A stretch of DNA of 64,000 nucleotides from Bacillota bacterium LX-D. Its GTDB lineage: Bacteria; Bacillota; DUOV01; Zhaonellaceae. Position numbers and translations under genes: made by a program. The stretch is taken from assembly GCA_031628995.1 (NCBI GenBank), contig JAVLUO010000004.1, positions 62,001 through 126,000 of the forward strand, written 5' to 3'. Below the pieces are notes generated by a model. That model searched no databases and was not told the DNA's origin. It saw only the letters and a program-made list of their open reading frames with translations. Of the stretch, positions 55,639 to 64,000 are shown piece after piece; position 1 is the stretch's first letter; the number at the start of each line of letters is the position of its first letter.

Positions 55639-56349
55639 TTGGACGTAATGATCAAAGGACTACAGAAAGAATATGGTACGGAAATAGCCATTAATGTCCA
55701 TGAACTTTATCTTCAAAGCGGAAAATTATATTGTCTTCTTGGCCCTAATGGCAGTGGAAAGACAACACTGGTGGAATGTTTGGCAGGTGTAACTTCACCT
55801 ACACGTGGCGAAATAATTTATGCTGGTCATAAAAAATTAGGAGAAATTAAAGAAAATATTTCTTTAATGGAACAATACCCATATCTTTTTTTGGGGAGTG
55901 TGCTCTATAATATTCAAATTGGTCTTAAAATACGAAAGGTTCCTTACAGGCAAAGGGAAGAGTTAACAAAAAAATATATTGCTCTTTTTGATTTACAATT
56001 TCCCTTAAATAAAAAAGCCCATTTGCTATCAGGGGGACAAATTCAAAAAATTTGTCTTTTAAGGACTGCTGTGTTAGAAACGGATTTGACATTGTTAGAT
56101 GAACCCACATCAGGGATGGATATTGAAAGTACTTTTCAAGCCGAAAATATTATTAGGAAAATGGTTGACAATGATAAGACCGTTGTAATGGTGACCCATG
56201 ATTACTATCAAGCTGAAAGGGTGGCGGATATAATAATTTTTATGGATAAAGGTAAGGTTATTGAAATGGGCCAACCAAAGGATATTTTGCAAAATCCGCA
56301 AAATGACCTGATTCGCAAAATATTAAATAAGCGTGTACGCAACACTTAA
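55639..56349 (+). CDS. tupC: Tungstate ABC transporter ATPase TupC
   Basis: A 236-residue ATPase. Walker A GPNGSGKTT, signature LSGGQIQK, Walker B LTLLDEPTSGMD and the switch His in VTHDYYQAERVAD are intact. It starts at TTG immediately behind the tupB stop, with AGAGGTGTGA as ribosome binding site inside tupB. With TupA from 3 kb upstream it completes the importer. Confidence 0.93.
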   Translation: MDVMIKGLQKEYGTEIAINVHELYLQSGKLYCLLGPNGSGKTTLVECLAGVTSPTRGEIIYAGHKKLGEIKENISLMEQYPYLFLGSVLYNIQIGLKIRKVPYRQREELTKKYIALFDLQFPLNKKAHLLSGGQIQKICLLRTAVLETDLTLLDEPTSGMDIESTFQAENIIRKMVDNDKTVVMVTHDYYQAERVADIIIFMDKGKVIEMGQPKDILQNPQNDLIRKILNKRVRNT

Positions 56350-56395
56350 TTTGTTGAAATAAAGCAGTTAAACTACCTACTAGGGGGGTGAAGCA

Positions 56396-56896
56396 ATGTA
56401 TAGTATCGGCATTTTAACAGTAAGCGATAAAGGTTCGAGAGGCGAAAGGGAAGATAAAACTGGGCCAGCTGTTCAAGAGGTATTAGAAAAAGAAGGTTAT
56501 GTTGTAAAGCAGTATTGTGTTGTCCCTGACGAAATTCAAATTATTAAAGAAAAGTTAATATACATGTCTGATGAACTTAAATTAAATGTAATACTGACTA
56601 ATGGGGGAACGGGCTTTTCTATTCGAGATGTAACTCCAGAAGCTACAAAAGAAGTCATTCAAAGAGAAGTGCCTGGCTTTGGGGAGGCAATGAGAATGAA
56701 ATCTTTAGAGATTACTCCACATGCTATGCTTTCCAGAGCAATTGCAGGTATTAGAAATAAATCCTTGATTATTAATTTACCGGGAAGCCCTAAGGGAGCT
56801 GTAGAAAACCTGCAAACAATTTTGCCGGCCCTTGAACATGGAATAGAAATATTAATTGGAAAAGCTAATGAATGTGCCAAAAGAGGAAGTGCTTAA
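56396..56896 (+). CDS. mog: Molybdopterin adenylyltransferase (MogA/MoaB)
   Basis: A 166-residue enzyme that adenylates molybdopterin before metal insertion. ILTVSDKGSRGEREDKTGPA, TNGGTGFSIRDVTPEATKEV and NLPGSPKGAVENLQTILPAL are the MoCF_biosynth motifs. AGGGGGGTGA precedes the ATG. Its stop overlaps the start region of the first moeA (TAAATGG), so these genes are coupled. Confidence 0.94.
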   Translation: MYSIGILTVSDKGSRGEREDKTGPAVQEVLEKEGYVVKQYCVVPDEIQIIKEKLIYMSDELKLNVILTNGGTGFSIRDVTPEATKEVIQREVPGFGEAMRMKSLEITPHAMLSRAIAGIRNKSLIINLPGSPKGAVENLQTILPALEHGIEILIGKANECAKRGSA

Positions 56897-58120
56897 ATGG
56901 AACTTTTTACTGTCCAGACAGTTGATGAAGCTAAAAAGATTATTGATCAAAGCTTTACATTTTCAGCTCAACGAGAAGAAGTAGATATTAAATATGCTTT
57001 GTCTAGAATATTATTTTCTTCTATTATTGCTAAGGAAAATGTACCTTCTTTTCGGCGTTCAACAGTAGATGGCTATGGACTTTATTCAAAAGATACTTTT
57101 GGTGCCAGTGAAGCCATACCTGCAATACTAAAGCTTGTGGGGGAGGTTAAAATGGGGGAAGCTTCTACCTACCGTCTGAATAGAGGCGAGTGTGTCTATG
57201 TACCTACCGGAGGCATGTTGCCTGAAGGCAGTGATTGTGCGGCAATGATTGAGCATACAGAAAAGCTAGATCAAAACACTATCCTCATTGCTAATCCCAC
57301 CCCCCCACAAAAGAATATGGTAGCAATAGGAGAGGATATTAAGATTAATGATTTAGTTTTAAAAAAAGGGAGAAAGTTAAAACCTTACGACATTGGAATG
57401 TTGTCAAGTCTAGGTATCAAAAACGTAGAAGTTTGTCAAAAGATAAAAATTGGAATTATTTCTACAGGAGACGAAGTTATTGATATTGATGAAGAAATAA
57501 CGCAGGGAAAAGTTAGAGATGTTAATACCTATCTTTTACATTCTTTAATTATCGAAGCAGGTTGTGAACCTGTTCTTTACGGAGTAATTAAGGATGATTA
57601 TGATTTATTGTTCCAAACTGTTACAAAAGGAATAAAGGAATGTGATCTTCTCCTAATTTCAGGTGGAAGTTCTGTAGGTAAGAAAGATCAGACTGTAAAG
57701 GTTATCAAAGGACAAAAGAATAGTCAAATACTTACCCATGGACTAGCAGTTAAACCGGGTAAACCTACAATAGTAGCTAAGTGCCAAGATAAAGTTATCT
57801 TTGGACTGCCGGGACATCCTTTAGCTTGTGCAGTGATTTTTAAAATTTTGGTAATGCATTGCATTAAACGATTTTACGATTTAACGGAAGAACAATACCC
57901 TCTAAACTGTTTATGCAGTATTGATTATCATAAGGCCAAAGGAAGAGAAGAATATTTACCTGTTACTTTAGAAGTTCGGCAGAATAAGCTATACGCTCGG
58001 CCTTTGCTAGTAAAATCTGGGTTAATTTCGGGCTTTGCTAAAGCCTACGGATACATAATAATAGGCAGAAATCTGGAAGGTATCAAAGCAGAACAGCAGG
58101 TTTTAGTATATCAATTTTAA
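56897..58120 (+). CDS. moeA: Molybdopterin molybdotransferase MoeA (copy 1)
   Basis: A 407-residue enzyme that inserts molybdate or tungstate into adenylated molybdopterin. RRSTVDGYGLYSKDT is domain I, YVPTGGMLPEGSDCAAMIEH domain III, and LLISGGSSVGKKDQTVKVI with KPGKPTIVAKCQ and GLPGHPLACAV the active-site regions. It directly follows mog. The paralogue next door suggests separate Mo and W enzymes, as proposed for archaea and some anaerobes. Confidence 0.94.
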   Translation: MELFTVQTVDEAKKIIDQSFTFSAQREEVDIKYALSRILFSSIIAKENVPSFRRSTVDGYGLYSKDTFGASEAIPAILKLVGEVKMGEASTYRLNRGECVYVPTGGMLPEGSDCAAMIEHTEKLDQNTILIANPTPPQKNMVAIGEDIKINDLVLKKGRKLKPYDIGMLSSLGIKNVEVCQKIKIGIISTGDEVIDIDEEITQGKVRDVNTYLLHSLIIEAGCEPVLYGVIKDDYDLLFQTVTKGIKECDLLLISGGSSVGKKDQTVKVIKGQKNSQILTHGLAVKPGKPTIVAKCQDKVIFGLPGHPLACAVIFKILVMHCIKRFYDLTEEQYPLNCLCSIDYHKAKGREEYLPVTLEVRQNKLYARPLLVKSGLISGFAKAYGYIIIGRNLEGIKAEQQVLVYQF

Positions 58121-58134
58121 AAAGGGTGAAATTT

Positions 58135-60045
58135 ATGGAGAGTAAAAACATTTATTTATCTAATATAGAAATTAATGAGGCTATAAAACTCTTTTTTAGC
58201 GAGGTTAAAATAGTAGGTAGAAGCCAATTGATAAAAACAGAGGATGCATTAGACAGAGTTACCTATAAGCCTGTTTATGCAGCAATATCATCACCCTTTT
58301 ATAATGCTGCTGCAATGGACGGAATTGCCACGAAAAGTAGCTTAACAGAAGAGGCTAATGAAAATAATCAGATTATTTTGAAAAAAAATGTAGATTATGT
58401 TGTTGTTGATACTGGCGATCCTATCCCTAAGGATTTTGATGCAGTAATAATGGTAGAGGATTTGATTAAATACGACGAAAATCACGTGAAAATTTACAGT
58501 GCTGCTACGCCATGGCAGAATATTAGGCCCATTGGTGAGGATATTATTGAAAACCAACTTATCATTCCCTCAAAGCATAAAATTAGACCAGTTGATATTG
58601 GGGCAGTTATAGCAGGTGGTGTTAACCAGATTGAAGTATATGGCAGACCCGTGGTGGGAATTATCCCTACGGGCACAGAAATCGTAGATCCTGGTGAAAA
58701 ATTGGCAGAAGGAAATATTATCGATTTTAATTCAAGGGTTTTTGCAAACCAAATTAAAGAATACGGTGGCATACCTCGAAGATATCCAATTGTTAAGGAT
58801 GATTACGGACAAATAAAAACTGCTGTAGCCAAGGCAATTGAAGAGTGTGACCTGCTTTTAATTAATGCTGGCTCTTCAGCTGGGAGAGAGGACTATACAT
58901 CCGCAGTTATAGGGGAATTAGGGCAGGTTTTGGTCCATGGAATTGCTATCAAACCTGGCAAACCAACTATCTTAGGTAAGATTCAGGGAAAGCCTGTGCT
59001 GGGCATTCCAGGGTATCCAGTTTCAGCATATTTTGTCATGGAATATATAGTTAAAAAAATAGTAGCAGAGTTTATCAATGTAGAGTTAGAACCTAAGACA
59101 AAAACCAAAGCTGTTTTAAGCAAACGATTAATGTCTTCTTTAAAATACCACGAATTTGTAAGGGTTAAATTAGGTTGCGTTGCTGATAAAATTATTGCCG
59201 CCCCATTAAACAGAGGTGCTGGTGTAACTATGTCTCTTGTAAATGCTGATGGTATTTTGGAAGTACCTCAAAATATTGAGGGCATTGAGGGTGGAACAAC
59301 AGTAGATGTAACTTTACTAAGGCCAAAACGAAAGATAAAAAACACCATACTTTCCATTGGCAGCCACGATCCCATTATGGATTTGCTCGCTAATTTGTTG
59401 CATGAGCAGAGTCCTTTTTCCCTAGCAAGTACTCATGTTGGCAGCTTTGGAGGAATCTTAGCCCTTCGAAATGGTGAGTGCCATTTAGCCCCAATTCATT
59501 TATTAGATTCTCAATCTGGAGAATATAATATAAGCTTTATCCAAAAATATTTACCGAAACAGGAAATATGTTTGCTTAAATTTGTCAAAAGGGTTCAAGG
59601 ATTAATTGTGGCAAAAAATAATCCCCTAGGCATTAAGAAAATTGCAGACCTGTGCAGAAGAGAAATTAGATTTGTTAACCGCCAAAGGGGATCAGGAACT
59701 AGAATTCTATTGGATTATCAGCTTGAGAAGCTAGGTATTATGCCCGAGCAAATCAATGGCTATGATAGAGAAGATTATACCCATTTAGGTGTTGCTGCTA
59801 AAATTGCAGCTGGGGATGCAGATTGTGGCTTAGGGATATATTCTGCTGCCCAAATTATGGGCCTTGAATTTGTTCCTCTCTGGAACGAAGAATATGATTT
59901 AGCCTTGCCTAAGGAGAATCTTAATTTAGCAATGATTCAAAAAATCATTGAAGTGATGAAGCTTCATAAATTTAAGACAGAAATCGAAAAAATTGGTGGA
60001 TACGATACTAGTGAGCTATGCAAAATTATTTATTTAGGAGAATGA
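58135..60045 (+). CDS. moeA: MoeA (copy 2) fused to a PBP-like domain
   Basis: 636 residues. Residues about 1-400 are a second MoeA (NAAAMDGIATKS; MVEDLIKYDENHVKIYSAAT; LLINAGSSAGREDYT; KPGKPTILGKIQGKPVLGIP). Residues about 410-636 are a periplasmic-binding-protein-like domain (LRNGECHLAPIHLLDSQSGE; NRQRGSGTRILLDYQLEKLG; GDADCGLGIYSAA), without a signal peptide, so it is cytoplasmic and may bind molybdate, tungstate or the pterin. The ATG at 58135 follows AAAGGGTGA; an in-frame GTG at 58126 lies inside that site. Confidence 0.92.
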   Translation: MESKNIYLSNIEINEAIKLFFSEVKIVGRSQLIKTEDALDRVTYKPVYAAISSPFYNAAAMDGIATKSSLTEEANENNQIILKKNVDYVVVDTGDPIPKDFDAVIMVEDLIKYDENHVKIYSAATPWQNIRPIGEDIIENQLIIPSKHKIRPVDIGAVIAGGVNQIEVYGRPVVGIIPTGTEIVDPGEKLAEGNIIDFNSRVFANQIKEYGGIPRRYPIVKDDYGQIKTAVAKAIEECDLLLINAGSSAGREDYTSAVIGELGQVLVHGIAIKPGKPTILGKIQGKPVLGIPGYPVSAYFVMEYIVKKIVAEFINVELEPKTKTKAVLSKRLMSSLKYHEFVRVKLGCVADKIIAAPLNRGAGVTMSLVNADGILEVPQNIEGIEGGTTVDVTLLRPKRKIKNTILSIGSHDPIMDLLANLLHEQSPFSLASTHVGSFGGILALRNGECHLAPIHLLDSQSGEYNISFIQKYLPKQEICLLKFVKRVQGLIVAKNNPLGIKKIADLCRREIRFVNRQRGSGTRILLDYQLEKLGIMPEQINGYDREDYTHLGVAAKIAAGDADCGLGIYSAAQIMGLEFVPLWNEEYDLALPKENLNLAMIQKIIEVMKLHKFKTEIEKIGGYDTSELCKIIYLGE

Positions 60046-60048
60046 ATA

Positions 60049-61005
60049 ATGCTAGATCAATATGGCCGAGAAATAAATTATCTAAGAGTTTCTTTAACTG
60101 ATAGGTGCAATTTAAGATGTATTTACTGTATGCCACCAGAAGGTATAGAAAAGAAAAAACATGAAGATATTTTAAGATTCGAAGAGTTTGAAAAAATTAT
60201 TAGAGCATCTGCAGCTTTAGGTGTTAAAAAAGTTAGATTCACTGGGGGAGAACCTTTAGTAGTAAAAAATGTAGAACATTTAATTGCTAAAACTGCTGAA
60301 ATTAACGGTATTGAAGACATTGGGTTGACTACTAATGGAATTTTACTTTACGATTTAGCAAAAGAGCTTAAAAAGGCGGGCCTGAAAAGGATTAACCTTA
60401 GTTTAGATACTTTAAATACTGAAAAATATAAGGTGATCACGAGAGGAGGAAATTTAAAACATGTTATTAAAGCTTTAGATTATTGTCTGAAGCTTGGCTA
60501 TAATCCAATCAAAATTAATACTGTTTTACTGAAAGGTATAAATGATAAGGAAATAGCTGATTTTATCAACTTAACAAAATTTTATCCTGTTAGCGTGAGA
60601 TTTATTGAACTAATGCCCATTGGTGAAGCCAGTAGCTTAAAAGAATCTATAATGACTTGTGCAGAAATAAAAGCTTCTTTTTCTGCACTGGTGCCTTTAA
60701 AAGATGATGCAGGTGGTGTTGCCAAGTTATATCGTACTAAGGGCGGCATAGGTACCATTGGTTTAATTAGTCCCCTAAGCTGTAAATTCTGCAGCAACTG
60801 CAATAAAATTCGTTTAACTTCAATAGGATCCATTAAACCTTGTTTACATTCAAATGAAGAAATAAACTTAAAAAATAATATTAGCAATAACCTTTATTTA
60901 ATTCAACAGTTAAAAAAGGCTATTTTTCAAAAACCTAAAGAGCATCATTTAAGTAAAAGCAATAATAGTCAATCTCAAAAAATGATGTTTCAAATTGGAG
61001 GATAG
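60049..61005 (+). CDS. moaA: GTP 3',8-cyclase MoaA
   Basis: A 318-residue radical SAM enzyme for the first step of molybdopterin synthesis. The N-terminal cluster is held by [15 protein letters not shown] (C-x3-C-x2-C), and the C-terminal cluster by [14 protein letters not shown] and a later Cys in [15 protein letters not shown] and [12 protein letters not shown] are the SAM region. The GG dipeptide at the very C-terminus (QIGG), essential in known MoaA, is present. It overlaps nothing; three bases behind moeA2. Confidence 0.96.
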   Translation: MLDQYGREINYLRVSLTDRCNLRCIYCMPPEGIEKKKHEDILRFEEFEKIIRASAALGVKKVRFTGGEPLVVKNVEHLIAKTAEINGIEDIGLTTNGILLYDLAKELKKAGLKRINLSLDTLNTEKYKVITRGGNLKHVIKALDYCLKLGYNPIKINTVLLKGINDKEIADFINLTKFYPVSVRFIELMPIGEASSLKESIMTCAEIKASFSALVPLKDDAGGVAKLYRTKGGIGTIGLISPLSCKFCSNCNKIRLTSIGSIKPCLHSNEEINLKNNISNNLYLIQQLKKAIFQKPKEHHLSKSNNSQSQKMMFQIGG

Positions 61006-61006
61006 A

Positions 61007-61516
61007 ATGGAATTAATACATATTAACCAAGAGGGCAGAGCAAAAATGGTGGATGTAAGCGCAAAGGATTCAACGGCAAGGGAAGCTGTTGCTTTTGCCA
61101 GTGTCCATCTGAAAAGAGAGACTTTAGAAAGAATATCTAATGGTAAAATCAAGAAAGGAGATGTATTAGCAGTTGCCCAGGTAGCAGGGATTATGGGGGC
61201 GAAAAAAACTTCGGAAATAATACCAATGTGTCATCCTCTAATGCTATCAGGGTGTGACCTTAGTTTTCAATTGGATTTTGCAAATAATAAGATAGATATA
61301 ACCTCCACAGTCAAGAATGTGGGACAAACAGGAGTAGAAATGGAAGCTTTGACAGCTGCCTCCATAGCTGCACTGACTATTTATGATATGTGCAAGTCTA
61401 TTGATAGAGAGATGACAATTAAGAATATTATGTTAGTTAAAAAAAGCGGAGGAAAATCAGGGTTATTCGAAAGGGGATTGTCCGATGGCGAAAGTAGTGG
61501 CAGTGAACATAAGTGA
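61007..61516 (+). CDS. moaC: Cyclic pyranopterin monophosphate synthase MoaC
   Basis: 169 residues. It converts the MoaA product into c[43 protein letters not shown] and [19 protein letters not shown] are family motifs, with the catalytic Asp in [18 protein letters not shown] lies before ATG 61007; the frame upstream to 60995 is not used. moaD and moaE, needed for the next step, are not in the window. Confidence 0.95.
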   Translation: MELIHINQEGRAKMVDVSAKDSTAREAVAFASVHLKRETLERISNGKIKKGDVLAVAQVAGIMGAKKTSEIIPMCHPLMLSGCDLSFQLDFANNKIDITSTVKNVGQTGVEMEALTAASIAALTIYDMCKSIDREMTIKNIMLVKKSGGKSGLFERGLSDGESSGSEHK

Positions 61517-61925
61517 ACAAAAAGGTGTGCCCAAATGGCCTATTGAAGAAGGTTTTTTTGAAGTAGAACATGGCTTAGTAGGTGATGCCCATGCCGGAAA
61601 TTGGAAGAGACAAGTCAGCTTTTTAGGTAAGGAAAGTATAGATAAAATGAAGGATTTAGGTTTAGATGGGTTTTGCACTGGTAAATTTGCAGAAAATATT
61701 ACAACAGAAGGTATAAATTTATATCAACTGCCTGTAGGCACTAGACTCCAAGTAGGTGAAACGGAAATGGAGGTTAGCCAAATTGGCAAAGAATGTCATA
61801 AAGGATGCGCTATCAGAGAGCAGGTTGGGGAATGTATCATGCCTAAAGAAGGTATTTTTGCAAGGGTTATTAAATCAGGTAAAGTAAGAACCGGAGATGA
61901 GATTAAGGTTTTAGGAGCGGATTAA
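61485..61925 (+). CDS. MOSC-domain protein
   Basis: 146 residues. The MOSC domain (the C-terminal part of Mo-cofactor sulfurases) is visible as [39 protein letters not shown] and [19 protein letters not shown], with the cofactor-binding Cys in CHKGC. Standalone MOSC proteins probably bind or sulfurate the cofactor. Its start lies 32 bp inside moaC with AAAGGGGA ahead, so the genes are coupled. Confidence 0.92.
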   Translation: MAKVVAVNISEQKGVPKWPIEEGFFEVEHGLVGDAHAGNWKRQVSFLGKESIDKMKDLGLDGFCTGKFAENITTEGINLYQLPVGTRLQVGETEMEVSQIGKECHKGCAIREQVGECIMPKEGIFARVIKSGKVRTGDEIKVLGAD

Positions 61926-62431
61926 TGGACGGATACTCTAAAAATTTATTGTCTTTAAGTGCTGAGGAAAACAAAAAAACTTAGAAAATGTTGAGTTTGT
62001 GTAGTAGGTTGCGGAGGCATTGGCGGCTATGTTCTAGAAATGTTGGGGAGATTGGGTGTAGGTTTCATTACTGTAATTGACAGCCCAAAGTAACCGCTGC
62101 TCAGGCTAGGATGTCTTCCGTTAATTCAAAGGTAATTTTGCAAGGTTTAATGGTAGACATAAGTGAAGGAAATGTGCTAGATGTTTTAAAAGGACAAGAT
62201 GTTATTGTTGACGCAGTAGATAATATTAAAACTAGATTCGTCTTACAAAAGGCTGCAGAAGAATTAAATATTCCTCTTGTTCATGGAGCTATAGGATGTT
62301 GGTATGGCCGGATTATAACTGTGCTGCCCGGTGAAAAGACTTTAAATAAAATATACAAAAAAGATGGGGACCACCTTTCTCGTAACTTCATTTTTATTTT
62401 TCCAGATAACTCATGTTTTATTATAAAATAA
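61925..62431 (+). pseudogene. moeB: Broken MoeB/ThiF-family activating enzyme
   Basis: [19 protein letters not shown] is stopped by TAG. VGCGGIGGYVLEMLGRLGVG (adenylate loop) follows in another frame, then FITVID. The 3' part in a third frame reads DVLKGQDVIVDAVDNIKTRF and LNIPLVHGAIGCWYGRIITV. The catalytic-Cys region is lost. At least two frameshifts and deletions make it non-functional. MoaD activation would need another E1-like enzyme elsewhere. Confidence 0.82.
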
Positions 62432-62492
62432 GCAGCATTCTAACTGGACATACTAGGAAGAGTTTAAAAAATAAAAAAGGTGGTAGAATGTA

Positions 62493-62987
62493 ATGCAGGA
62501 TGATCTTAAGGTGCAAAGAAAGGTTCGCGAGATCTTAAATAATGATAAAAATTTGCGTAATTATAATTTACATGCTGATGTAGTTCAAGGAAAAATACTA
62601 TTGCAAGGTGTTGTAGATACTTTAGCTGATAAACAGCAGGCTGCAAGGCTTTTACAGCAAATCCCCGGTGTGCAGGACGTAGAAAATGCAGTTGCAATTA
62701 GTACTGATGGTGCTATTAGGGAAGAGGACGTTTATAAAGAAGTAGAAGAAGAGTTAAAAATAGACCCAAGAGTAGATTTATATCATGTAGGAATAGGAAA
62801 TGTTGATTCTAAGGGCACTGTAATACTTAAGGGTCATACTGATAACCCGGAACAAATAAATGCTGCTATAGAGGCGGCCTCCAAAGCAAGAGGTGTTACG
62901 AGAGTTATCAATCAAGTTGAAACAGGCAGCGAGGAACTAAGTTTAAAGGACATTTTTCATTCCCAAGTTAATAATGATAAGGACTAA
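62493..62987 (+). CDS. BON-domain protein
   Basis: A 164-residue protein with two BON-like repeats (KILLQGVVDTLADKQQAARL...GVQDVENAVAIS; GTVILKGHTDNPEQINAAIE...GVTRVINQVE). BON domains bind phospholipids or other small ligands. There is no signal peptide, so it is cytoplasmic. AAAGGTGG precedes the ATG. It stands alone, with a terminator behind it. Confidence 0.82.
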   Translation: MQDDLKVQRKVREILNNDKNLRNYNLHADVVQGKILLQGVVDTLADKQQAARLLQQIPGVQDVENAVAISTDGAIREEDVYKEVEEELKIDPRVDLYHVGIGNVDSKGTVILKGHTDNPEQINAAIEAASKARGVTRVINQVETGSEELSLKDIFHSQVNNDKD

Positions 62988-63014
62988 AACCACGAAGAAA
63001 TTTGTGGTTTTTTT
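62987..63014 (+). terminator. Terminator of the BON-domain gene
   Basis: AAACCAC pairs with GTGGTTT around GAAGAAATTT, followed by TTTT. Confidence 0.85.
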
Positions 63015-63041
63015 ATTTTAACCTTTAGGCATTTGGATACC

Positions 63042-63173
63042 ATGACAATTCAACGCATTTATCGTAAACGATTAAATTTTGATGAAACGTTAGAAATCAT
63101 TTATCAAAATAGCGGAACACAATTTGATTCCTACTTAGCGGAAATATTCATTAATATTTGGCATTATAGTTAA
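63042..63173 (+). pseudogene. HD-GYP phosphodiesterase fragment
   Basis: A 43-codon frame, MTIQRIYRKRLNFDETLEII, then YQNSGTQFDSYLAEIF. It matches the last 40 residues of HD-GYP cyclic-di-GMP phosphodiesterases (EALEIIxxxSGTQFDP-type). The rest of the gene is missing. Confidence 0.6.
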
Positions 63174-63241
63174 ATGAATATTTAAATCTGCTATAATAAT
63201 TGTATAAACTAGAAGATATTAAAAATCATGGAGTTATAAAT

Positions 63242-63601
63242 ATGTTTAATCTAGTATTGATAATAATCGGTTTAGTCGCAGGTACATTAAGTGGTTTATT
63301 CGGCATTGGGGGAGGAATTATTATTATTCCGGCTCTAATGTATTTTTGTGGTTTTGACCAGTTTAAAGCTCAAGGAACTTCCTTAGCCATTTTACTTCCC
63401 CCAGTTGGAATTTTAGCTTTTTTAGAATATTATCGAAAAGGCAATGTAGATATAAAAGCAGCTATTCTAATTTGTGTAGCAGTTCTAATAGGATCTATGT
63501 TAGGTGCTAAAATTGTTCATCAACTTCCAGTTACCATTTTAAAAAAAGGATTTGCCTTGTCTTTACTATTCGTTGCAGCTAAAATGTTTTTTAGCAAGTA
63601 A
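63242..63601 (+). CDS. Half-size TauE/SafE membrane protein
   Basis: 119 residues with four membrane segments. GLVAGTLSGLFGIGGGIIIIPAL is the N-terminal signature of TauE/SafE (DUF81) anion or sulfite permeases. Only one of the two usual repeats is present, so it must dimerise or is a truncated version. Start ATG 63242 replaces an upstream frame to 63200. Confidence 0.82.
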   Translation: MFNLVLIIIGLVAGTLSGLFGIGGGIIIIPALMYFCGFDQFKAQGTSLAILLPPVGILAFLEYYRKGNVDIKAAILICVAVLIGSMLGAKIVHQLPVTILKKGFALSLLFVAAKMFFSK

Positions 63602-63630
63602 GATGACTTAATTAATATATTTTGGCAATA

Positions 63631-63662
63631 AACCTCTAAAGTTATTTGGAGGTTTATTTTTT
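63631..63662 (+). terminator. Terminator of the TauE gene
   Basis: AAACCTC pairs with GAGGTTT around TAAAGTTATTTG, followed by ATTTTTT. Intron fragment D begins directly behind it. Confidence 0.8.
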
Positions 63663-63752
63663 GTGCGCCCAGCATGGGCGCTTGCTCGTCGGTGAAAGTC
63701 CGATACGGGGGTTGATAGTGCCAACCGTTAGCCTAAGACAAGGGTGAGCATC
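63663..63752 (+). mobile_element. Group II intron 5' fragment D
   Basis: Starts GTGCGCCCAGCATGGGCGC and follows fragment C (38627) for about 90 nt with few changes (for example GTTAGCC for GTTAACC). It is cut off where the IS-like sequence begins. Confidence 0.75.
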
Positions 63753-64000
63753 TTGCAGGTACTTCTGCCCCTCCTGCCGCAAAACTATTTCTCTCTTACC
63801 GACCTTCCTGTTACCTGAGTTTCTAGCCGGCTAGCTACAAAAAAACATTATGAGGAGTAAGAAAAAATGGATGAAAAAGCAAGAGAAGCAATTGCCCTAT
63901 TTCGTTACGGACTAATTGACCCATTTTGAATGGACAAGTTGCAAGCCAGAAAGATTATCTCGCCCAAATCGCCAGTCACCCCCACGATGTGCCTCGCTAC
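63753..64000 (+). pseudogene. IS transposase N-terminus, frameshifted, running off the window
   Basis: The coding part starts with ATG at 63867 after GAGGAGTAAG: MDEKAREAIALFRYGLIDPF, then TGA. In the next frame it continues NGQVASQKDYLAQIASHPHD-VPRY, the family continuation of an integrase-catalytic-region transposase. One T is missing in a T-run near 63926. The 110 bp before it probably hold the left IS end (TGAGCATCTTGCAGG). Confidence 0.7.

Overview
The window is chromosomal DNA from a low-G+C, anaerobic, probably endospore-forming Firmicute, most likely of class Clostridia (a Peptococcaceae-like lineage would fit, but rank below class is a guess). The reasons are the Firmicute gene order ffh-rpsP-khpA-rimM-trmD-rplS-lepB-rbgA-rnhB, AGGAGG-type ribosome binding sites with frequent TTG/GTG starts, a PyrR attenuator, a selenocysteine formate dehydrogenase, tungstate uptake genes, and an acyl-CoA dehydratase activase typical of fermenting anaerobes.

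Layout. 1-5.4 kb: SRP, ribosomal protein, tRNA/rRNA maturation and secretion genes. 5.6-10.3 kb: a 1414-residue activase and yraN. 10.4-12.5 kb: a PyrR-attenuated uracil/xanthine permease, divergent from rnpB and tRNA-Met. 13.1-18.6 kb: a CsoR-type repressor and a six-gene operon (methyltransferase, FmdE, Fec-type ABC importer, flavodoxin with a -1 frameshift). About 18.65-26.5 kb: a G+C-richer mobile element with a TnpX-type serine recombinase, TnpW, P4-like primase-helicase, a symmetric array of GTGACAG iterons, a phage capsid protein and a candidate structured RNA. 26.5-30.6 kb: group II intron relic, a TPR-like exported protein, a spore photoproduct lyase-like protein lacking the catalytic cysteine, and LysO. 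30.6-31.3 kb: six tRNAs behind two strong promoters. 31.3-33.7 kb: a graveyard of recombinase, integrase, AraC and antitoxin fragments. 33.7-45.6 kb: Hsp33, a surface protein, an SOS-boxed Y-family polymerase, a chemoreceptor, larC-larB, VanW-like and DacF-like genes. 45.6-51.5 kb: fdhD, mobA and a three-subunit NAD-linked selenocysteine formate dehydrogenase. 52.1-62.4 kb: tungstate importer tupA and tupBC, three Moco/Tuco-type riboswitch copies, and a molybdopterin operon (mog, two moeA, moaA, moaC, MOSC, broken moeB). 62.5-64 kb: BON protein, half-size TauE, a group II intron 5' end and a frameshifted IS transposase.

How it works together. The 45-62 kb block is one physiological unit. Tungstate is imported by TupABC, the pterin cofactor is built by MoaA/MoaC/Mog/MoeA, it is tailored by MobA and FdhD, and it is loaded into the formate dehydrogenase, with cofactor-sensing riboswitches upstream of the import genes. 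One riboswitch copy has decayed together with the iron-sulfur gene behind it. Four group II intron fragments lie directly behind terminator-like hairpins or T-runs, the known habit of class C introns. The strongest candidate for something undescribed is the 18.65-26.5 kb element: it pairs a plasmid/satellite replication module and a transposon-type recombinase with a lone HK97-type capsid gene, and has no terminase, portal or protease.
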